DNA of 64,000 nucleotides from Streptomyces sp. ICC1 (lineage in GTDB: Bacteria > Actinomycetota > Actinomycetes > Streptomycetales > Streptomycetaceae), in contig NZ_CP030287.1 of the NCBI RefSeq assembly GCF_003287935.1, positions 868,001 to 932,000 of the forward strand, given 5' to 3'. Within the stretch, counting starts at the first letter, position 1, and each line of letters opens with the position of its first letter. Made by a program: the position numbers and the translations under genes. The notes beneath the pieces are model-generated. The model had not been told where the DNA came from and did not search any database. It saw nothing but the letters and a program-made list of their open reading frames with translations. Shown piece after piece: positions 1-9,858 of the stretch.

Positions 1-113
1 GCCCCTGCTACGCCCGCGCCATCCACAAGGGCCTGGCCGCGCGCCTGGCCGCCAGCCCGTACGCGACCCTCGCCGACGCGGTGGGCGCCGAAACCCGAAA
101 GGCCGCGCTGTGA
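1..113 (+). CDS. pyrD: Dihydroorotate dehydrogenase, C-terminal end (partial)
   Basis: This is the last 36 codons of a gene that begins before the window. The frame reads PCYARAIHKGLAARLAAS and ends AVGAETRKAAL before TGA at 111-113. That tail fits the end of quinone-type dihydroorotate dehydrogenase as found next to pyrF in Streptomyces; the enzyme oxidises dihydroorotate to orotate in pyrimidine synthesis. The stop overlaps the GTG start of pyrF (GTGA), so the two are translationally coupled. The assignment rests mainly on context because only the tail is visible. Confidence 0.7.
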   Translation, partial: PCYARAIHKGLAARLAASPYATLADAVGAETRKAAL

Positions 114-952
114 GCCCTGTGATCCCGTTCGGTACCCGCCTGCGCGAGGCGATGGACACCCGCGGTCCGCTGTGCGTGGGCATCGACCCGCACGCGGCGC
201 TGCTGGCCTCGTGGGGCCTGGACGACGACATCGCGGGCCTGGAGAAGTTCTCCCGCACGGTCGTCGAGGCGCTGGCCGACTCGGTGGCGGTCTTCAAGCC
301 GCAGGCGGCGTTCTTCGAGCGGTTCGGGTCCAAGGGCGTCGCGGTGCTCGAGCAGACCGTGGCCGACGCCCGGGCGGCGGGCACGCTGGTCGTCATGGAC
401 GCCAAGCGGGGCGACATCGGCTCGACGATGGCCGCGTACGCGCAGACCTTCCTGTCGCCGTCCTCGCCGCTCTTCTCCGACGCGCTGACCGTCTCCCCGT
501 ACCTGGGCTACGGCTCGCTGAAGCCGGCGGTCGACCTGGCCCGCGAGTCGGGGGCCGGCCTGTTCGTCCTGGCCCTGACCTCCAACCCGGAGGGCGCGGA
601 GGTCCAGCGGGCCGTGCGGTCGGACGGCCGGACGATCGGCGCGACGATGCTCGGGCACCTGGCGGCGGAGAACGCGGGCGCCTCCCCGATGGGCTCGTTC
701 GGAGCCGTCGTGGGCGCGACCCTCGGGGACCTGTCCTCCTTCGACCTGGACATCAACGGGCCGCTGCTGGCCCCCGGCATCGGCGCGCAGGGCGCGACGG
801 CGGCGGACCTCCCGGCGGTCTTCGGCGCGGCCGTCCGCAATGTCGTGCCGAACGTGTCGCGGGGCGTGCTGAAGCACGGACCCGACGCGGGTGCGTTGCG
901 CGGCGCGGCGGAGCGGTTCGCGGACGAGATCCGCGCGGCCGTCTCGGCCTGA
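110..952 (+). CDS. pyrF: Orotidine 5'-phosphate decarboxylase (type 2)
   Basis: PyrF decarboxylates OMP to UMP, the last step of de novo pyrimidine synthesis, in the cytoplasm. The 280-residue protein is full length for the mycobacterial/actinobacterial (type 2) subfamily. It carries the signature VVMDAKRGDIGST near residues 95-107, with the catalytic Lys and Asp inside DAKRGD. The phosphate-binding end APGIGAQGAT is near residue 220. The GTG start overlaps the pyrD stop by GTGA. In Streptomyces pyrF is normally followed by the sIHF, gmk and rpoZ genes. Here an adapter-like sequence and an unrelated gene follow, which points to a false join just downstream. Confidence 0.95.
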   Translation: MSPVIPFGTRLREAMDTRGPLCVGIDPHAALLASWGLDDDIAGLEKFSRTVVEALADSVAVFKPQAAFFERFGSKGVAVLEQTVADARAAGTLVVMDAKRGDIGSTMAAYAQTFLSPSSPLFSDALTVSPYLGYGSLKPAVDLARESGAGLFVLALTSNPEGAEVQRAVRSDGRTIGATMLGHLAAENAGASPMGSFGAVVGATLGDLSSFDLDINGPLLAPGIGAQGATAADLPAVFGAAVRNVVPNVSRGVLKHGPDAGALRGAAERFADEIRAAVSA

Positions 953-1015
953 CCCACGCGTTGCCGGGCGCCCGCGCAGGGGCGTACGGCCCTGGGGGTC
1001 GGGGCGTTCCTGTCC

Positions 1016-1080
1016 CTTAGACACATCTCCGAGGAAGTAACACGGAGAGGAGAGGCGGCAGCGTCAGATGTGTATAAGAG
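1016..1080. other. Nextera adapter-like sequence (assembly junction)
   Basis: Bases 1056-1080 (CGGCAGCGTCAGATGTGTAT followed by AAGAG) match the Nextera read-1 transposase adapter, including 15 of the 19 bases of the Tn5 mosaic end. Bases 1016-1033 (CTTAGACACATCTCCGAG) match the reverse complement of the read-2 adapter with one mismatch. Two adapter ends about 20 bases apart are not genomic. The sequence is best read as a library or assembly artefact joining pyrF to unrelated DNA. No gene is present between 953 and 1177. Confidence 0.9.
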
Positions 1081-1092
1081 CCGGCGGTAGGC

Positions 1093-1182
1093 GCTGAGGC
1101 CCGAGGACGGGAACGAGGAAGGGCCACCGCCCCGCAGCCGCGGGGCGGTGGCCCTTCCTCGTTCCCGTCCTCGGGCCTCAGC
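1093..1182. repeat. Perfect 43-bp inverted repeat, 4-base loop
   Basis: Bases 1093-1135 are the exact reverse complement of 1140-1182, with loop AGCC at 1136-1139. The inner half, GGGCCACCGCCCCGC and its complement, looks like a normal Streptomyces terminator for the catalase gene. The outer half of the right arm, however, contains the catalase stop codon and last bases, so the left arm duplicates coding sequence. With adapter sequence directly to the left, a snap-back of the library molecule at the terminator hairpin is more likely than a natural 43-bp stem. Confidence 0.85.
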
Positions 1183-2638
1183 CGGAGACCGCCGCCGCGA
1201 TCCGGTCGCCGAGCGCCTTGTCCACGTTGCGCCAGTACCGCACGGCCCGCTCCAGGACCGGGGCGCTGACCCCGTCCAGCAGGTGCCCGCTGATGTTCGA
1301 CACCAGCCGGTCGCGGGCCGCATCGTCCAGCACCTCGCGGACCATCGTGCCGGGCTGCCCCCAGTCGTCGTCCGCGCTGTGCAGGCCGTACGCCTCGCGG
1401 ACCATCTCGCCCGCCGAGGCCCAGCCGGCCGGCTCGCCGAAGCGGGCCGTGTCCGCCGCGGGGCCGCCGTAGGAGTTGGGCGCGTACGGGCGGGCCGCGG
1501 CCGAGGCCTCGAAGCGCATCGCACCGTCCTTGGAGTACGAGGAGACGAGCGAGCGGGCCCGGTTGGGCGGCAGTTGCGCGTAGTTGGCGCCGATCCGGTA
1601 GCGGTGCGTGTCCGGATACGAGAACAGCCGGCCCAGCAGCATCTTGTCCGGCGACGGACCGATGCCCGGCACCAGGTTCGAGGGCTCGAAGGCGGCCTGC
1701 TCGATGTGGATGAAGTAGTCCGCCGGGTTCTTGTCGAGGGTCATCCGCCCGACCTCGATCAGCGGGTGGTCGGCGTGCGGCCACACCTTGGTCAGGTCGA
1801 AGGGGTTGAAGCGGTAGCCGGCCGCGTCCTCGAAGGGCATCACCTGGATCCACAGGGTCCAGCTCGGCGGCTCACCGCCCGCGATCGAGTCGAACAGGTC
1901 CCGCCGGTGGCGGTCGGGGTCCTCGCCGGCGATCCGGTCGGCATCGGCCTGCGTCAGGAACTCGATGCCCTGGTCCGTCTTGAAGTGGTACTTCACCCAG
2001 AACTTCGCGCCGCCGCCGTTGACCCACAGATAGGTGTGCGAGCCGTAGCCGTTCATGTGCCGGTACGACTTCGGGATGCCGCGGTCGCCCATCAGCCAGG
2101 TCACCATGTGCGCGGACTCGGGGGAGAGGGTCCAGAAGTCCCACTGCATGTCGTGGTCGCGCAGCCCGTTGTCGGGACGGCGCTTCTGGGAGCGGATGAA
2201 GTCCTGGAACTTGATCGGGTCGCGGACGAAGAACACCGGGGTGTTGTTGCCGACCAGGTCGTAATTGCCGTGCTCGGTATAGAACTTGAGGGCGAAGCCG
2301 CGCGGGTCCCGCCAGGTGTCGGGCGATCCCTGTTCACCGGCGACCGTCGAGAAGCGGGCCAGCATCTCGGTCCTTCGGCCCGGCTGGAAGACATCGGCCT
2401 TGGTGAACTGGCTCACGTCGTTCGTCACTTGGAAGACGCCGTAGGCGCCCGCGCCCTTGGCGTGGACCACCCGCTCGGGCACCCGTTCCCGGTTGAACTG
2501 GGCCATCTTCTCGATGAGGTAGTGGTCCTGCATCAGGATCGGGCCGTCGGCACCCACGGTGAGCGAATGCTCGTCGCTCTCCACCGGAATGCCGACGTTG
2601 TCGGTCGTGTACGGGATCTTCTGCGCGTCCTGGGTCAC
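1178..2638 (-). CDS. katA: Catalase (monofunctional haem type)
   Basis: This 486-residue haem catalase dismutates hydrogen peroxide to water and oxygen in the cytoplasm. Its size is that of small-subunit (clade 3) catalases. The catalytic His lies in [13 protein letters not shown] (about residue 59), the distal Asn in [14 protein letters not shown], and the proximal haem-ligand Tyr in [17 protein letters not shown] chose the GTG at 2638 because GGGGAGG sits 6 bases upstream and the protein then starts [10 protein letters not shown], as typical catalases do. A TTG 18 codons further upstream is also open but lacks a good ribosome site. Its stop lies inside the fold-back at 1093-1182. No furA-type regulator is adjacent. 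Confidence 0.93.
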   Translation of the reverse strand: MTQDAQKIPYTTDNVGIPVESDEHSLTVGADGPILMQDHYLIEKMAQFNRERVPERVVHAKGAGAYGVFQVTNDVSQFTKADVFQPGRRTEMLARFSTVAGEQGSPDTWRDPRGFALKFYTEHGNYDLVGNNTPVFFVRDPIKFQDFIRSQKRRPDNGLRDHDMQWDFWTLSPESAHMVTWLMGDRGIPKSYRHMNGYGSHTYLWVNGGGAKFWVKYHFKTDQGIEFLTQADADRIAGEDPDRHRRDLFDSIAGGEPPSWTLWIQVMPFEDAAGYRFNPFDLTKVWPHADHPLIEVGRMTLDKNPADYFIHIEQAAFEPSNLVPGIGPSPDKMLLGRLFSYPDTHRYRIGANYAQLPPNRARSLVSSYSKDGAMRFEASAAARPYAPNSYGGPAADTARFGEPAGWASAGEMVREAYGLHSADDDWGQPGTMVREVLDDAARDRLVSNISGHLLDGVSAPVLERAVRYWRNVDKALGDRIAAAVSG

Positions 2639-2688
2639 GAGCGTCCTCCCCATGGGTCGGTTGGGTCGCTTCGTCTGCTTCTGCCCAG

Positions 2689-4773
2689 TCAACGCCGATC
2701 ATGCGCCCCCGGCAATGCGAGCTCGAACCAGACCACCTTTCCGCTGCTCAGCCGGGTGGCACCCCACCGCTTGGCCATCCGGTTGACCAGGAACAGGCCG
2801 CGGCCGCCCTCGTCCGTGTCCCGCGCGCGGCGCTGGCGCGGCAGCTGCGGGGAGTCGTCGCCGACCTCGCAGCGCAGCACGTCCGTGCGCAGGAGGCGCA
2901 GCGTGACCGGCCGCTCCGCGTACCGCACGGCATTGGTCACGACCTCGCTGACCAGCAGCTCCAGCGAGTCCTGGAGCTCCTCCAGCCCCCAGCGGGCCAG
3001 CGCGCGGCGGGCGAACCGGCGCGCCCGGCCCGGAGCGGTCTCCTCCGGGTCCAGGAACCAGTACGCCACGTCACTGGGCGCGATCCCGTCGAAACGGGCG
3101 GCGAGCAGCGCGATGTCGTCGTCCCGGTCACCCGGGCCCAGCATGTCCAGGATGTCGTCGCACAGGGCCTCCAGCGGCGGCGGGTGGTCCAGGCCCGTCA
3201 GCTGCGCGGTCGTGGCCAGGCGCTCGCGGAGCTGCTCGATGCCGGTCCACACGTCCCGCAGCCGGGACTCGACCAGGCCGTCGGTGTACAGCACGAGGGT
3301 GGCCCCGGCGGGGGCGTCCAGCTCCACCGCCTCGAAGTCCACGCCGCCGACGCCGATGGGGGCGCCGGGGGGTACGCGCAGCACCTCGGCGCGCCCGCCC
3401 AGGTGCAGCAGGACCGGCGGCGGGTGGCCGGCGTTGGCGATGGTGATCCGGTGCGAGACCGGGTCGTAGACGGCGTAGAGGCAGGTGGCCATCCGGTCGG
3501 AGCCCAGCCGCTGCGCCTGCTCGTCCAGGTGGTGCAGGACCTCGGCGGGCGGCAGGTCGAGCTGCGCCAGCGTCTGGGCCGTCGTACGGAGCTGTCCCAT
3601 GATCGCCGCGGAGGTCATGGAGTGGCCCATGACGTCGCCGACGACGAGCGCGACCCGGCTGCCGGGCAGGGGTATGGCGTCGTACCAGTCGCCGCCCACC
3701 CGGGCCGTCTCGGCGGCGGGCAGGTAGCGGCTGGCCAGGCGGACCCCGGTGGGCTGCGGGAGGCTGTCGGGCAGCATCGTGCGCTGGAGCTCGTCGGCGA
3801 TGTACGCCTCGCGCCCGTAGAGCATGGCCTTGTCGATGCCCAGCGCGGTGTGGGTGGCCAGCTGGGCGGCGACCAGCAGGTCGTTCGTCTCGAAGGCGGG
3901 CCGCTCGGGGGTGCGCAGGAACACCGCCGCGCCGATGACGCGGCGGCGGCCCCGCAGCGGGGCGAGGATGGCCCGCTGCCCGCGCGGTACGGGGTGGTCC
4001 GCGCCCAGCAGCTCCGGCAGCGCGGCGCGGGCCGCGGCGGAGGACCCGAAGACGGGCCGTACGCCGCGCAGCACCTCGGCGAGCGCCCCGCCGGGGCGGA
4101 TCTCGCACAGCTCGGCGGCGGGCAGGTCGCCCTGCGGGCCGACCAGGGCCAGCTGGCTGAAGTCGAGCTCGCCGTCCGAGGTCGTCGCGCCGGCGCCGGC
4201 GGCCGCGGCGGTGAACTCGTCGATCGGCCGGAGCCGGTCGGTGCGCCGGAGCCTTAAGACGACGGGCCCCACGGGCCGCTCGTCGCCCACGGGCAGCGGG
4301 TCGCGCAGGTAGACGAGGATGGCGTCGGAGAAGGTCGGCACCGTGGCCCGGCACAGCCCGAGCACGATCTCGTCCAGGTCGATGCCGCGCGCGATCCGCC
4401 GCGTGGCCGCTCCGACGAACCGCAGCCGGTCGCCTTCGCGCCGGGCGATGGCCTCCGGGGCGTTGCCCTGTGCCGCCTGTGCCGCCTGTGCCGCCTTTGC
4501 CGCCTGTGCCACTTGGGCCGCCGGGGCAGCGGCGGCCGCGGCGCGCGCTGCCTCGGTGTCGCGGGCGCCGCTGTTCGCGGCGGCGGTCTCACGGGGGCGG
4601 GGGAGGCCGGAGGCGGGCTGGTCGGCCCCCTGGACCTGCGCATGCGTGCGTACGGCCTCGGCGGCCGGGACCGGGGCCTTGCCGTGGCCCAGCTCATCCG
4701 TGCGGCCGCCGGAGGCACCGGCAGCCGGCTGTGAGCCCTCCTGAGAGGTGGGGTACTCCGTCACGCGTGGCAT
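2689..4773 (-). CDS. GAF–PP2C phosphatase–HATPase fusion (SpoIIE/RsbU-like)
   Basis: This is a cytoplasmic 694-residue regulator of the SpoIIE/RsbU group, which usually act on anti-anti-sigma partners. After an Ala/Gln-rich N-terminal third with [15 protein letters not shown] repeats comes a GAF-like sensor (about 110-310). The PP2C domain (about 325-550) has metal-binding Asp residues in [19 protein letters not shown] and [11 protein letters not shown]-terminal HATPase_c_2 domain (about 570-690) has the N-box [11 protein letters not shown] and the motif [12 protein letters not shown]. The ATG at 4773 (MPRVTEYPT) follows a GGACGGA ribosome site. The gene is upstream of and co-oriented with the catalase, 50 bases away. 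Its partner proteins cannot be read from context. A second protein of this architecture is at 52579. Confidence 0.9.
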   Translation of the reverse strand: MPRVTEYPTSQEGSQPAAGASGGRTDELGHGKAPVPAAEAVRTHAQVQGADQPASGLPRPRETAAANSGARDTEAARAAAAAAPAAQVAQAAKAAQAAQAAQGNAPEAIARREGDRLRFVGAATRRIARGIDLDEIVLGLCRATVPTFSDAILVYLRDPLPVGDERPVGPVVLRLRRTDRLRPIDEFTAAAAGAGATTSDGELDFSQLALVGPQGDLPAAELCEIRPGGALAEVLRGVRPVFGSSAAARAALPELLGADHPVPRGQRAILAPLRGRRRVIGAAVFLRTPERPAFETNDLLVAAQLATHTALGIDKAMLYGREAYIADELQRTMLPDSLPQPTGVRLASRYLPAAETARVGGDWYDAIPLPGSRVALVVGDVMGHSMTSAAIMGQLRTTAQTLAQLDLPPAEVLHHLDEQAQRLGSDRMATCLYAVYDPVSHRITIANAGHPPPVLLHLGGRAEVLRVPPGAPIGVGGVDFEAVELDAPAGATLVLYTDGLVESRLRDVWTGIEQLRERLATTAQLTGLDHPPPLEALCDDILDMLGPGDRDDDIALLAARFDGIAPSDVAYWFLDPEETAPGRARRFARRALARWGLEELQDSLELLVSEVVTNAVRYAERPVTLRLLRTDVLRCEVGDDSPQLPRQRRARDTDEGGRGLFLVNRMAKRWGATRLSSGKVVWFELALPGAHDRR

Positions 4774-4863
4774 TCCGTCCGTTTGCGCTCGATGTGCGCT
4801 GCACTCAACTCGGTCAGTCGCGGTATACCCGCTCAGCGGCGGGGACACCACCACCCCGCGGTT

Positions 4864-4894
4864 CCTCCCCCAAACTTAATCCGGGGGGACCCCC
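4864..4894. repeat. Small dispersed inverted-repeat element, copy 1
   Basis: On the minus strand this reads GGGGTCCCCCCGGA, eight variable bases, then GGGGGAGG. The same pattern occurs at 60682-60712, and a related form at 60593-60624, both inside a broken gene. This copy lies between two genes in a 268-base gap (4774-5041) that otherwise holds only promoter space. It looks like one of the short mobile or dispersed repeats seen in Streptomyces genomes. Confidence 0.6.
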
Positions 4895-5041
4895 GCCCGC
4901 TCATCGCCTCTCGTCGTGCGCCGGCCTCCGGTCAAGTCCCGCGTGCGGCACGAGATTCGAGGTCGGACCCTCTCGCGGCGACGCCACACGCTGCCGCGGA
5001 GGACGATCCTACGGTCGCACCCCCGGGGCGCATCAAGGGTC

Positions 5042-5773
5042 TCATGAGGTCATATGCGCCGGAGTGCGGTCCCAGTCCTTCGGCAGCACCGGAACCTCCC
5101 AGGCCGGGTCCGGCCGCCAATCCTGCCAGGCTTCCGAGAACGGCGGGCCCCAGGCCTCGATCACGCCCACCGCGGCCCGCCCGGCGGCCCGCACCCGGTC
5201 CGCCTGTTCCGGGTCCATCAGCCCGGACCGCTGGGCCTGCGCGAACTCGTCCTCGTCCCGCCATTTCCACGTGCGGTCCGGATAGACGGAGACGTCGAGG
5301 AAGTGGTCCACGGAGTCGATCCCGCCGGACCACCGCGTCCGCGGCTCCTCGAGGTTCACGTACCAGCTCTTGAAGCGCCAGCCGTGCTCCCAGAACAGCC
5401 ACACCGACCACGGGTCCCCGGGCCGCGCCAGCTTCAGCACGCCCGCCCCGAACCAGCGCGACCGTACGGTGGTCCGCGGCGCGGTGTACCGGGTGGCGAG
5501 CGGCTCCTCGTGGACCGGGGTCCCGTCGGCGAGCACCGGTTTGACGCACTCGGTCCCCGGAGCCATCCACACGGCGAGCAGCTCGTCGGTGTCGGCGACC
5601 ACGGTGACGGGCCGGCAGATGTGCACGGCGCCCTTCAGGCCGGGCGCGTGGTCGCGGTAGCGCCACAGGATCTGCTCCCCGGGCGCCCAGTGCCCGCCGT
5701 GGCGCGCGTCCTGTGCCGAGTCCCGCGCGGCACTGCGCGCACTGCCGCCCCCGCGGCCTCCGGTACCTGTCAT
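5042..5773 (-). CDS. DUF402 domain protein
   Basis: This is a 243-residue soluble protein with a DUF402 (FomD-like) domain over about residues 70-215. The diagnostic stretch is SWYVNLEEPRTRWSGGIDSV, then DHFLDVSVYPDRTWKWRDEDEF. These contain the Asp/Glu/His residues that bind divalent metal in characterised relatives, several of which hydrolyse nucleoside phosphates or diphosphates. The substrate here is unknown. The N-terminal 25 residues are Gly/Arg-rich and poorly conserved, so the start could lie slightly downstream. It stands alone, with its own gap on each side. Confidence 0.85.
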   Translation of the reverse strand: MTGTGGRGGGSARSAARDSAQDARHGGHWAPGEQILWRYRDHAPGLKGAVHICRPVTVVADTDELLAVWMAPGTECVKPVLADGTPVHEEPLATRYTAPRTTVRSRWFGAGVLKLARPGDPWSVWLFWEHGWRFKSWYVNLEEPRTRWSGGIDSVDHFLDVSVYPDRTWKWRDEDEFAQAQRSGLMDPEQADRVRAAGRAAVGVIEAWGPPFSEAWQDWRPDPAWEVPVLPKDWDRTPAHMTS

Positions 5774-5885
5774 GGCCAGATCTTAGGGCGGGGGCCCGGG
5801 GAATCGCTGCGGTGCAGGTCACCGAGGTGTTCGAGGACCGGAAACGACCGGATCCGGACCCCGCCCGGGGGGCGGCGGGCCCGGA

Positions 5886-7301
5886 TCAGGGCCGGGTCAT
5901 CCGCAGTACGTCGAGCGCCTCGTCGAGCTGTTCGAGGGTGAGGTCGCCGCGCTCCACGTAGCCGGACTCCAGGACGACCTCGCGGATCGTCTTGCGCTCC
6001 GCGAGCGACTTCTTGACGACCTTGGCGGCCTCCTCGTAGCCGATGTAGCGGTTCAGCGGGGTCACCACGGAGGGCGAGGACTCGGCGTACTCCCTGGCCC
6101 GGGCCGTGTTGGCGGTGATTCCGTCGATCGTGCGGTCGGCCAGCAGGCGGCTCGCGTTGCCCAGGAGGCGGATGGACTCCAGGAGGTTGCGGGCCATCAC
6201 GGGGAGCATCACGTTGAGCTCGAAGTTGCCCGCCGCGCCCGCCACGGCGACCGCCGTGTCGTTCCCCATCACCTGGGCCGCCACCATCAGCACGGCCTCC
6301 GGGACGACCGGATTGACCTTCCCGGGCATGATCGAGGACCCCGGCTGGAGATCCGGGAGATTGATTTCGGCCAATCCGGTGCGCGGGCCCGAGGCCATCC
6401 AGCGGAGGTCGTTGCAGATCTTGGTGAGCGAGACGGCGACCGTGCGGACCATTCCCGAGGTCTCCACCAGCGCGTCCCGCGCCCCCTGGGCCTCGAAGTG
6501 GTCCCGGGCCTCGGTCAGCGGCAGCCCCGTGGCCGCGGCCACCTCGGCGATCACGGCGGCGGAGAACCCGGGCGGGGTGTTGATCCCGGTGCCCACCGCG
6601 GTCCCGCCCAGCGGCAGTTCGGCCAGCCGGGGCAGCGCCGCGCGCAGCCGCTCGACGCCGTAGCGGAGCTGGACCGCGTACCCGCCGAACTCCTGGCCCA
6701 GGGTGACCGGGGTGGCGTCCATCAGGTGCGTCCGCCCGGACTTGACCACCTCGGAGAACTCGGCGGCCTTGCGCTCCATCGCCGCGGCCAGGTGGTCCAG
6801 GGCGGGGATCAGCTCACCGGTGACGGCGGCGGTGGCGGCGATGTGGATGGAGGACGGGAAGACGTCGTTGGAGCTCTGCGAGGCGTTGACGTCGTCGTTG
6901 GGGTGGACGGCGCGGCCGAGCCGCTCGGTGGCCAGGGTGGCGATCACCTCGTTGGCGTTCATGTTGGACGAGGTGCCGGAACCCGTCTGAAACACGTCGA
7001 CGGGGAAGTGCTCGTCCCAGCGGCCCTCGGCGACCTCGCCGGCCGCCGAGACGATCGCGGCGGCGATGTCCTCGTCGATTACGCCGAGCCGGGAGTTGAC
7101 GGCGGCCGCGGCGGCCTTGATCCGGGCCAGCGCCGCGATGTGGGCACGCTCCAGGCGCTGCCCGGAGATGGGGAAGTTCTCCACCGCGCGCTGGGTCTGA
7201 GCTCGCCATTTGGCGTGCGCGGGGACGAGTACGTCGCCCATGGAGTCGTGCTCGACGCGGAACCCCTCGGGGCCCGGTTCGGTCTGCTGATCCTCGGTCA
7301 T
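5886..7301 (-). CDS. fumC: Class II fumarate hydratase
   Basis: FumC hydrates fumarate to malate in the citric acid cycle without an iron-sulfur cluster. The 471-residue length is typical. Visible motifs are [14 protein letters not shown] (about 108-121), the substrate-site motif [11 protein letters not shown] (about 198-208) and the superfamily signature [11 protein letters not shown] (about 330-340), whose mobile loop carries the catalytic Ser. The ATG at 7301 is preceded by a strong GAGGAGG site. A second, unrelated fumarase (class I) lies at 9963-11912, so the organism has both an oxygen-stable and an Fe-S enzyme. Confidence 0.96.
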   Translation of the reverse strand: MTEDQQTEPGPEGFRVEHDSMGDVLVPAHAKWRAQTQRAVENFPISGQRLERAHIAALARIKAAAAAVNSRLGVIDEDIAAAIVSAAGEVAEGRWDEHFPVDVFQTGSGTSSNMNANEVIATLATERLGRAVHPNDDVNASQSSNDVFPSSIHIAATAAVTGELIPALDHLAAAMERKAAEFSEVVKSGRTHLMDATPVTLGQEFGGYAVQLRYGVERLRAALPRLAELPLGGTAVGTGINTPPGFSAAVIAEVAAATGLPLTEARDHFEAQGARDALVETSGMVRTVAVSLTKICNDLRWMASGPRTGLAEINLPDLQPGSSIMPGKVNPVVPEAVLMVAAQVMGNDTAVAVAGAAGNFELNVMLPVMARNLLESIRLLGNASRLLADRTIDGITANTARAREYAESSPSVVTPLNRYIGYEEAAKVVKKSLAERKTIREVVLESGYVERGDLTLEQLDEALDVLRMTRP

Positions 7302-7408
7302 CTGTGGTGCCTCCTCAAAAAGTTGAGCAATTGTCTTGTTCGGACTGTTCCCAACTCACCTACTGACCAGTAAATACCGGGGGTAACACTGAGATCGGGG
7401 AGGCGTTC

Positions 7409-8950
7409 ATGGCACGTGTCCGTACACAATCCAGGCTCAGATCTACCTTCGCCGCCGTCGCGGCGGTCGCGGCCGCCCTCGGGGGCGTCACCGCCATCAC
7501 CCCCATGGCCCACGCGGCTCCCGCCGCCGGGTCCGCCGCCGCGGCCGCGGCCACACCCCTCACGCCCGAACTGGAGGCCATCCGGGCCGCCGAGGCCGTC
7601 AAGATCTACGGCGACTCGGCGATCCGCCCGCTCGCCGACCGCAAGACCGGCCTGATCTCGCTCGGCGACAGCGAGATCTCGGGCGAGGGCGTCGGCAACT
7701 ACGATCCCGCGACGAACACCGCGTCCAACCAGTGCCACCGGTCGCCGGACTCGGCGATCCACCGCACCGGCATCGCGGCCGACTACACCTTCAACGCCGC
7801 CTGCTCCGGCGGCTACACCGGCAACATCAGGATCGGCGGAGGCAAGCAGTACGCCGACGAGCTGGTGCAGAGCGACAGTCTCGCCATCAAGGCCCGCAAC
7901 ACGAAGATCAAGATGGTGGTGCTGGTCGCCGGGGCCAACGACGACCTGCAGTTCGGCCCGGTCATGACCGACTGTGTCACACGCTGGGTGCTCAGCCAGG
8001 GCACCTGCGAGCCGAAGTACGGCCCCGGCTGGCAGGGCCGCGTCGACGGCCTGAAGCCCAAGGTGGAGGCGACGATCGGCGACCTCAAGACGGTCATGCG
8101 CGACGCCGGCTACGCCGACTCCGACTACAAGCTGGTCGTGATGGGCTACCCCAGCCCGATCGGCCCCGACTTCAACGACAACCCCGACTTCCCCGGCAAG
8201 CTCCCCGGAGGCTGCGCCGGCTACGACTCCGACGCCGCCTGGGGCCGCAACTACGCGGTGCCCACCTTCGAGAAGGGCATGCGCGCGGCCGCCCTCGCCG
8301 CGGGCGCGACCTACCTCGACAACTCGAGGCTCTTCCAGGGCCACGAGGTCTGCATGGAGGACACCTGGGCCCGCGGCCTCTACCTCGACCTCGGGGACCA
8401 CTTCCCGTGGGACGAGAACACCGCCCGTCAGTCCTTCCACCCCAACTACCGCGGCCACGGCGCCTTCGCGTCCTGTCTGACCCAGCTCTACGCCTCCGGC
8501 CTGCGCGAGGCCTCCTGCGCCGACCCGGCGAGCACCGGCACCCCCGTCCTGCAGGCCGGGGCCTGGGACGACCTGTACAAGCCGCTCAAGAACGAGGCGA
8601 CCGGCAACTGCCTCGACTCCAACGGCGGTTCCAGCGCCAACAACACCAAGGTCATCGGCTGGGACTGCCACGGCGGTCGCAACCAGGGCTGGTGGTACGA
8701 CTCCGCGAAGAAGTCCCTCCACATCGAGCTCACCCATGACCGCTGCCTCGACGCGCCCGCCGCCAACTACGGCAACGGCACCGCGATGATCATCTGGAAC
8801 TGCCACGGCGGCGCCAACCAGCAGTTCGTCCGCGACGGAGCCACCCTGCGCCCCGCCGCCGCCCCGGGCATGTGCGTGACGGTGGCAGGGGCCCACGAGC
8901 CGCTGCGCCTGCAGACCTGCAACGGCTCGGCCAACCAGCGCTTCGTGTAA
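7409..8950 (+). CDS. Secreted SGNH hydrolase with ricin-B lectin domain
   Basis: This 513-residue exported protein has a signal peptide with Arg residues, a long Ala/Val helix and an AHA-A cleavage site near residue 36. The SGNH/GDSL hydrolase domain follows, with the nucleophile Ser in SLGDSEISGEG (about residue 87) and catalytic His in FHPNYRGHGA (about 343). Many Cys residues suggest extracellular disulfides. The C-terminal 115 residues form a ricin B-type beta-trefoil with repeats such as VIGWDCHGGRNQGWW and IIWNCHGGANQQF, which would bind polysaccharide. The likely role is deacylation of a glycan or ester outside the cell. GGGGAGG precedes the ATG. It is transcribed divergently from fumC. 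Confidence 0.88.
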   Translation: MARVRTQSRLRSTFAAVAAVAAALGGVTAITPMAHAAPAAGSAAAAAATPLTPELEAIRAAEAVKIYGDSAIRPLADRKTGLISLGDSEISGEGVGNYDPATNTASNQCHRSPDSAIHRTGIAADYTFNAACSGGYTGNIRIGGGKQYADELVQSDSLAIKARNTKIKMVVLVAGANDDLQFGPVMTDCVTRWVLSQGTCEPKYGPGWQGRVDGLKPKVEATIGDLKTVMRDAGYADSDYKLVVMGYPSPIGPDFNDNPDFPGKLPGGCAGYDSDAAWGRNYAVPTFEKGMRAAALAAGATYLDNSRLFQGHEVCMEDTWARGLYLDLGDHFPWDENTARQSFHPNYRGHGAFASCLTQLYASGLREASCADPASTGTPVLQAGAWDDLYKPLKNEATGNCLDSNGGSSANNTKVIGWDCHGGRNQGWWYDSAKKSLHIELTHDRCLDAPAANYGNGTAMIIWNCHGGANQQFVRDGATLRPAAAPGMCVTVAGAHEPLRLQTCNGSANQRFV

Positions 8951-9007
8951 CACCCCGGCAGGACCAGTACCGCCAGACCTGTACCCCCGTCAGGTCGACC
9001 ACCCCCC

Positions 9008-9037
9008 ACACCCGGCCGGCGCACCCCGGCCGGGTGT
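9008..9037. terminator. Bidirectional terminator hairpin
   Basis: The stem ACACCCGGCCGG (9008-9019) pairs with 9026-9037 around a 6-base loop. It lies between the convergent SGNH hydrolase and GDPD genes, so it can serve both. Confidence 0.75.
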
Positions 9038-9805
9038 TCACATGTCTTGGAGCAGCTTGCGCACGTCGCGGGGCCGGTTGGTGATGATCGTGTCCACGCC
9101 CAGGCGCACGCAGAGCTCCAGGTCCTCGGGCTCGTCCACGGTCCACACGCGCACCCGGAGCCCCTTCGCCTTCAGCCGGCCCACCAGCCCCGGATCCCGC
9201 CGTACGAGCTCGATGCCCGGGCCCGCGTGCGTGGCGTACGGGGGACGCACCGGCCGTAGCCCGCGCTCGATCAGGTACACGGCGGGCAGTCCGGGCGCGA
9301 GCCGGTGCAGCCGGGTCAGGGCGGTCCGGGAGAAGCTCATCACCTCGACGCGGCCGCCGCGGCCGTCCGCGAGCCCGTGCTCCCGCAGCACCCGTACGAG
9401 CTCGGCCTCCAGCCGGCCGCCCGCGCGGGTGGGGTGCTTGGTCTCGACGGCCAGCCCGACGGGGTACGGCGCGGCCAGCGCCTCCTTGAGCAGGTCCTCG
9501 AAGAGCAGCACCGGGGACCCGGCGTGCTCGGCCCCCTTCCAGGCGCCGAAGTCGAGGGCGCGCAGCTCCTCGTACGTCATCTCCGAGACGATCCCGCGGC
9601 CGTCGGAGGTCCGCTCGACGCGGCGGTCGTGCACGCAGACGAGCCGGTGGTCGGCGGTGAGCCGCACATCGCACTCCAGGGCGTCGGCCCCGTCGGCGAT
9701 GGCCTGCCGGTAGGCCTCGATGGTGTGCTCGGGGTGCTCGTGGGAGGCCCCGCGGTGAGCGATGACCCGCGTGCCGCGGGCCGCAGGGAGGGACGGCTCA
9801 GTCAT
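9038..9805 (-). CDS. Glycerophosphodiester phosphodiesterase (cytoplasmic type)
   Basis: This 255-residue GDPD-family TIM barrel hydrolyses glycerophosphodiesters to glycerol-3-phosphate and an alcohol. The catalytic pair lies in VIAHRGASHEHPEHT, metal ligands in DALECDVRLTADH, and a conserved VHDRRVERT follows. VETKHPTRAGG is near residue 120, and the C-terminus has RVWTVDEPEDLE and TNRPRD. No signal peptide is seen. I chose the ATG at 9805 (MTEPSLPAARG); upstream starts only add a weak extension. A second, longer GDPD gene lies at 62943. Confidence 0.92.
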   Translation of the reverse strand: MTEPSLPAARGTRVIAHRGASHEHPEHTIEAYRQAIADGADALECDVRLTADHRLVCVHDRRVERTSDGRGIVSEMTYEELRALDFGAWKGAEHAGSPVLLFEDLLKEALAAPYPVGLAVETKHPTRAGGRLEAELVRVLREHGLADGRGGRVEVMSFSRTALTRLHRLAPGLPAVYLIERGLRPVRPPYATHAGPGIELVRRDPGLVGRLKAKGLRVRVWTVDEPEDLELCVRLGVDTIITNRPRDVRKLLQDM

Positions 9806-9858
9806 ACCCCGAACGTTATCCGGATGCGCCTGGCGGGCCGGCGCGGGACCCTGCACCG

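Noticed and set aside
2639..2692. A TTG start that would extend catalase by 18 residues
   Set aside because: GGGGAGG sits at the correct distance before the GTG at 2638, and the shorter protein has the usual catalase N-terminus.
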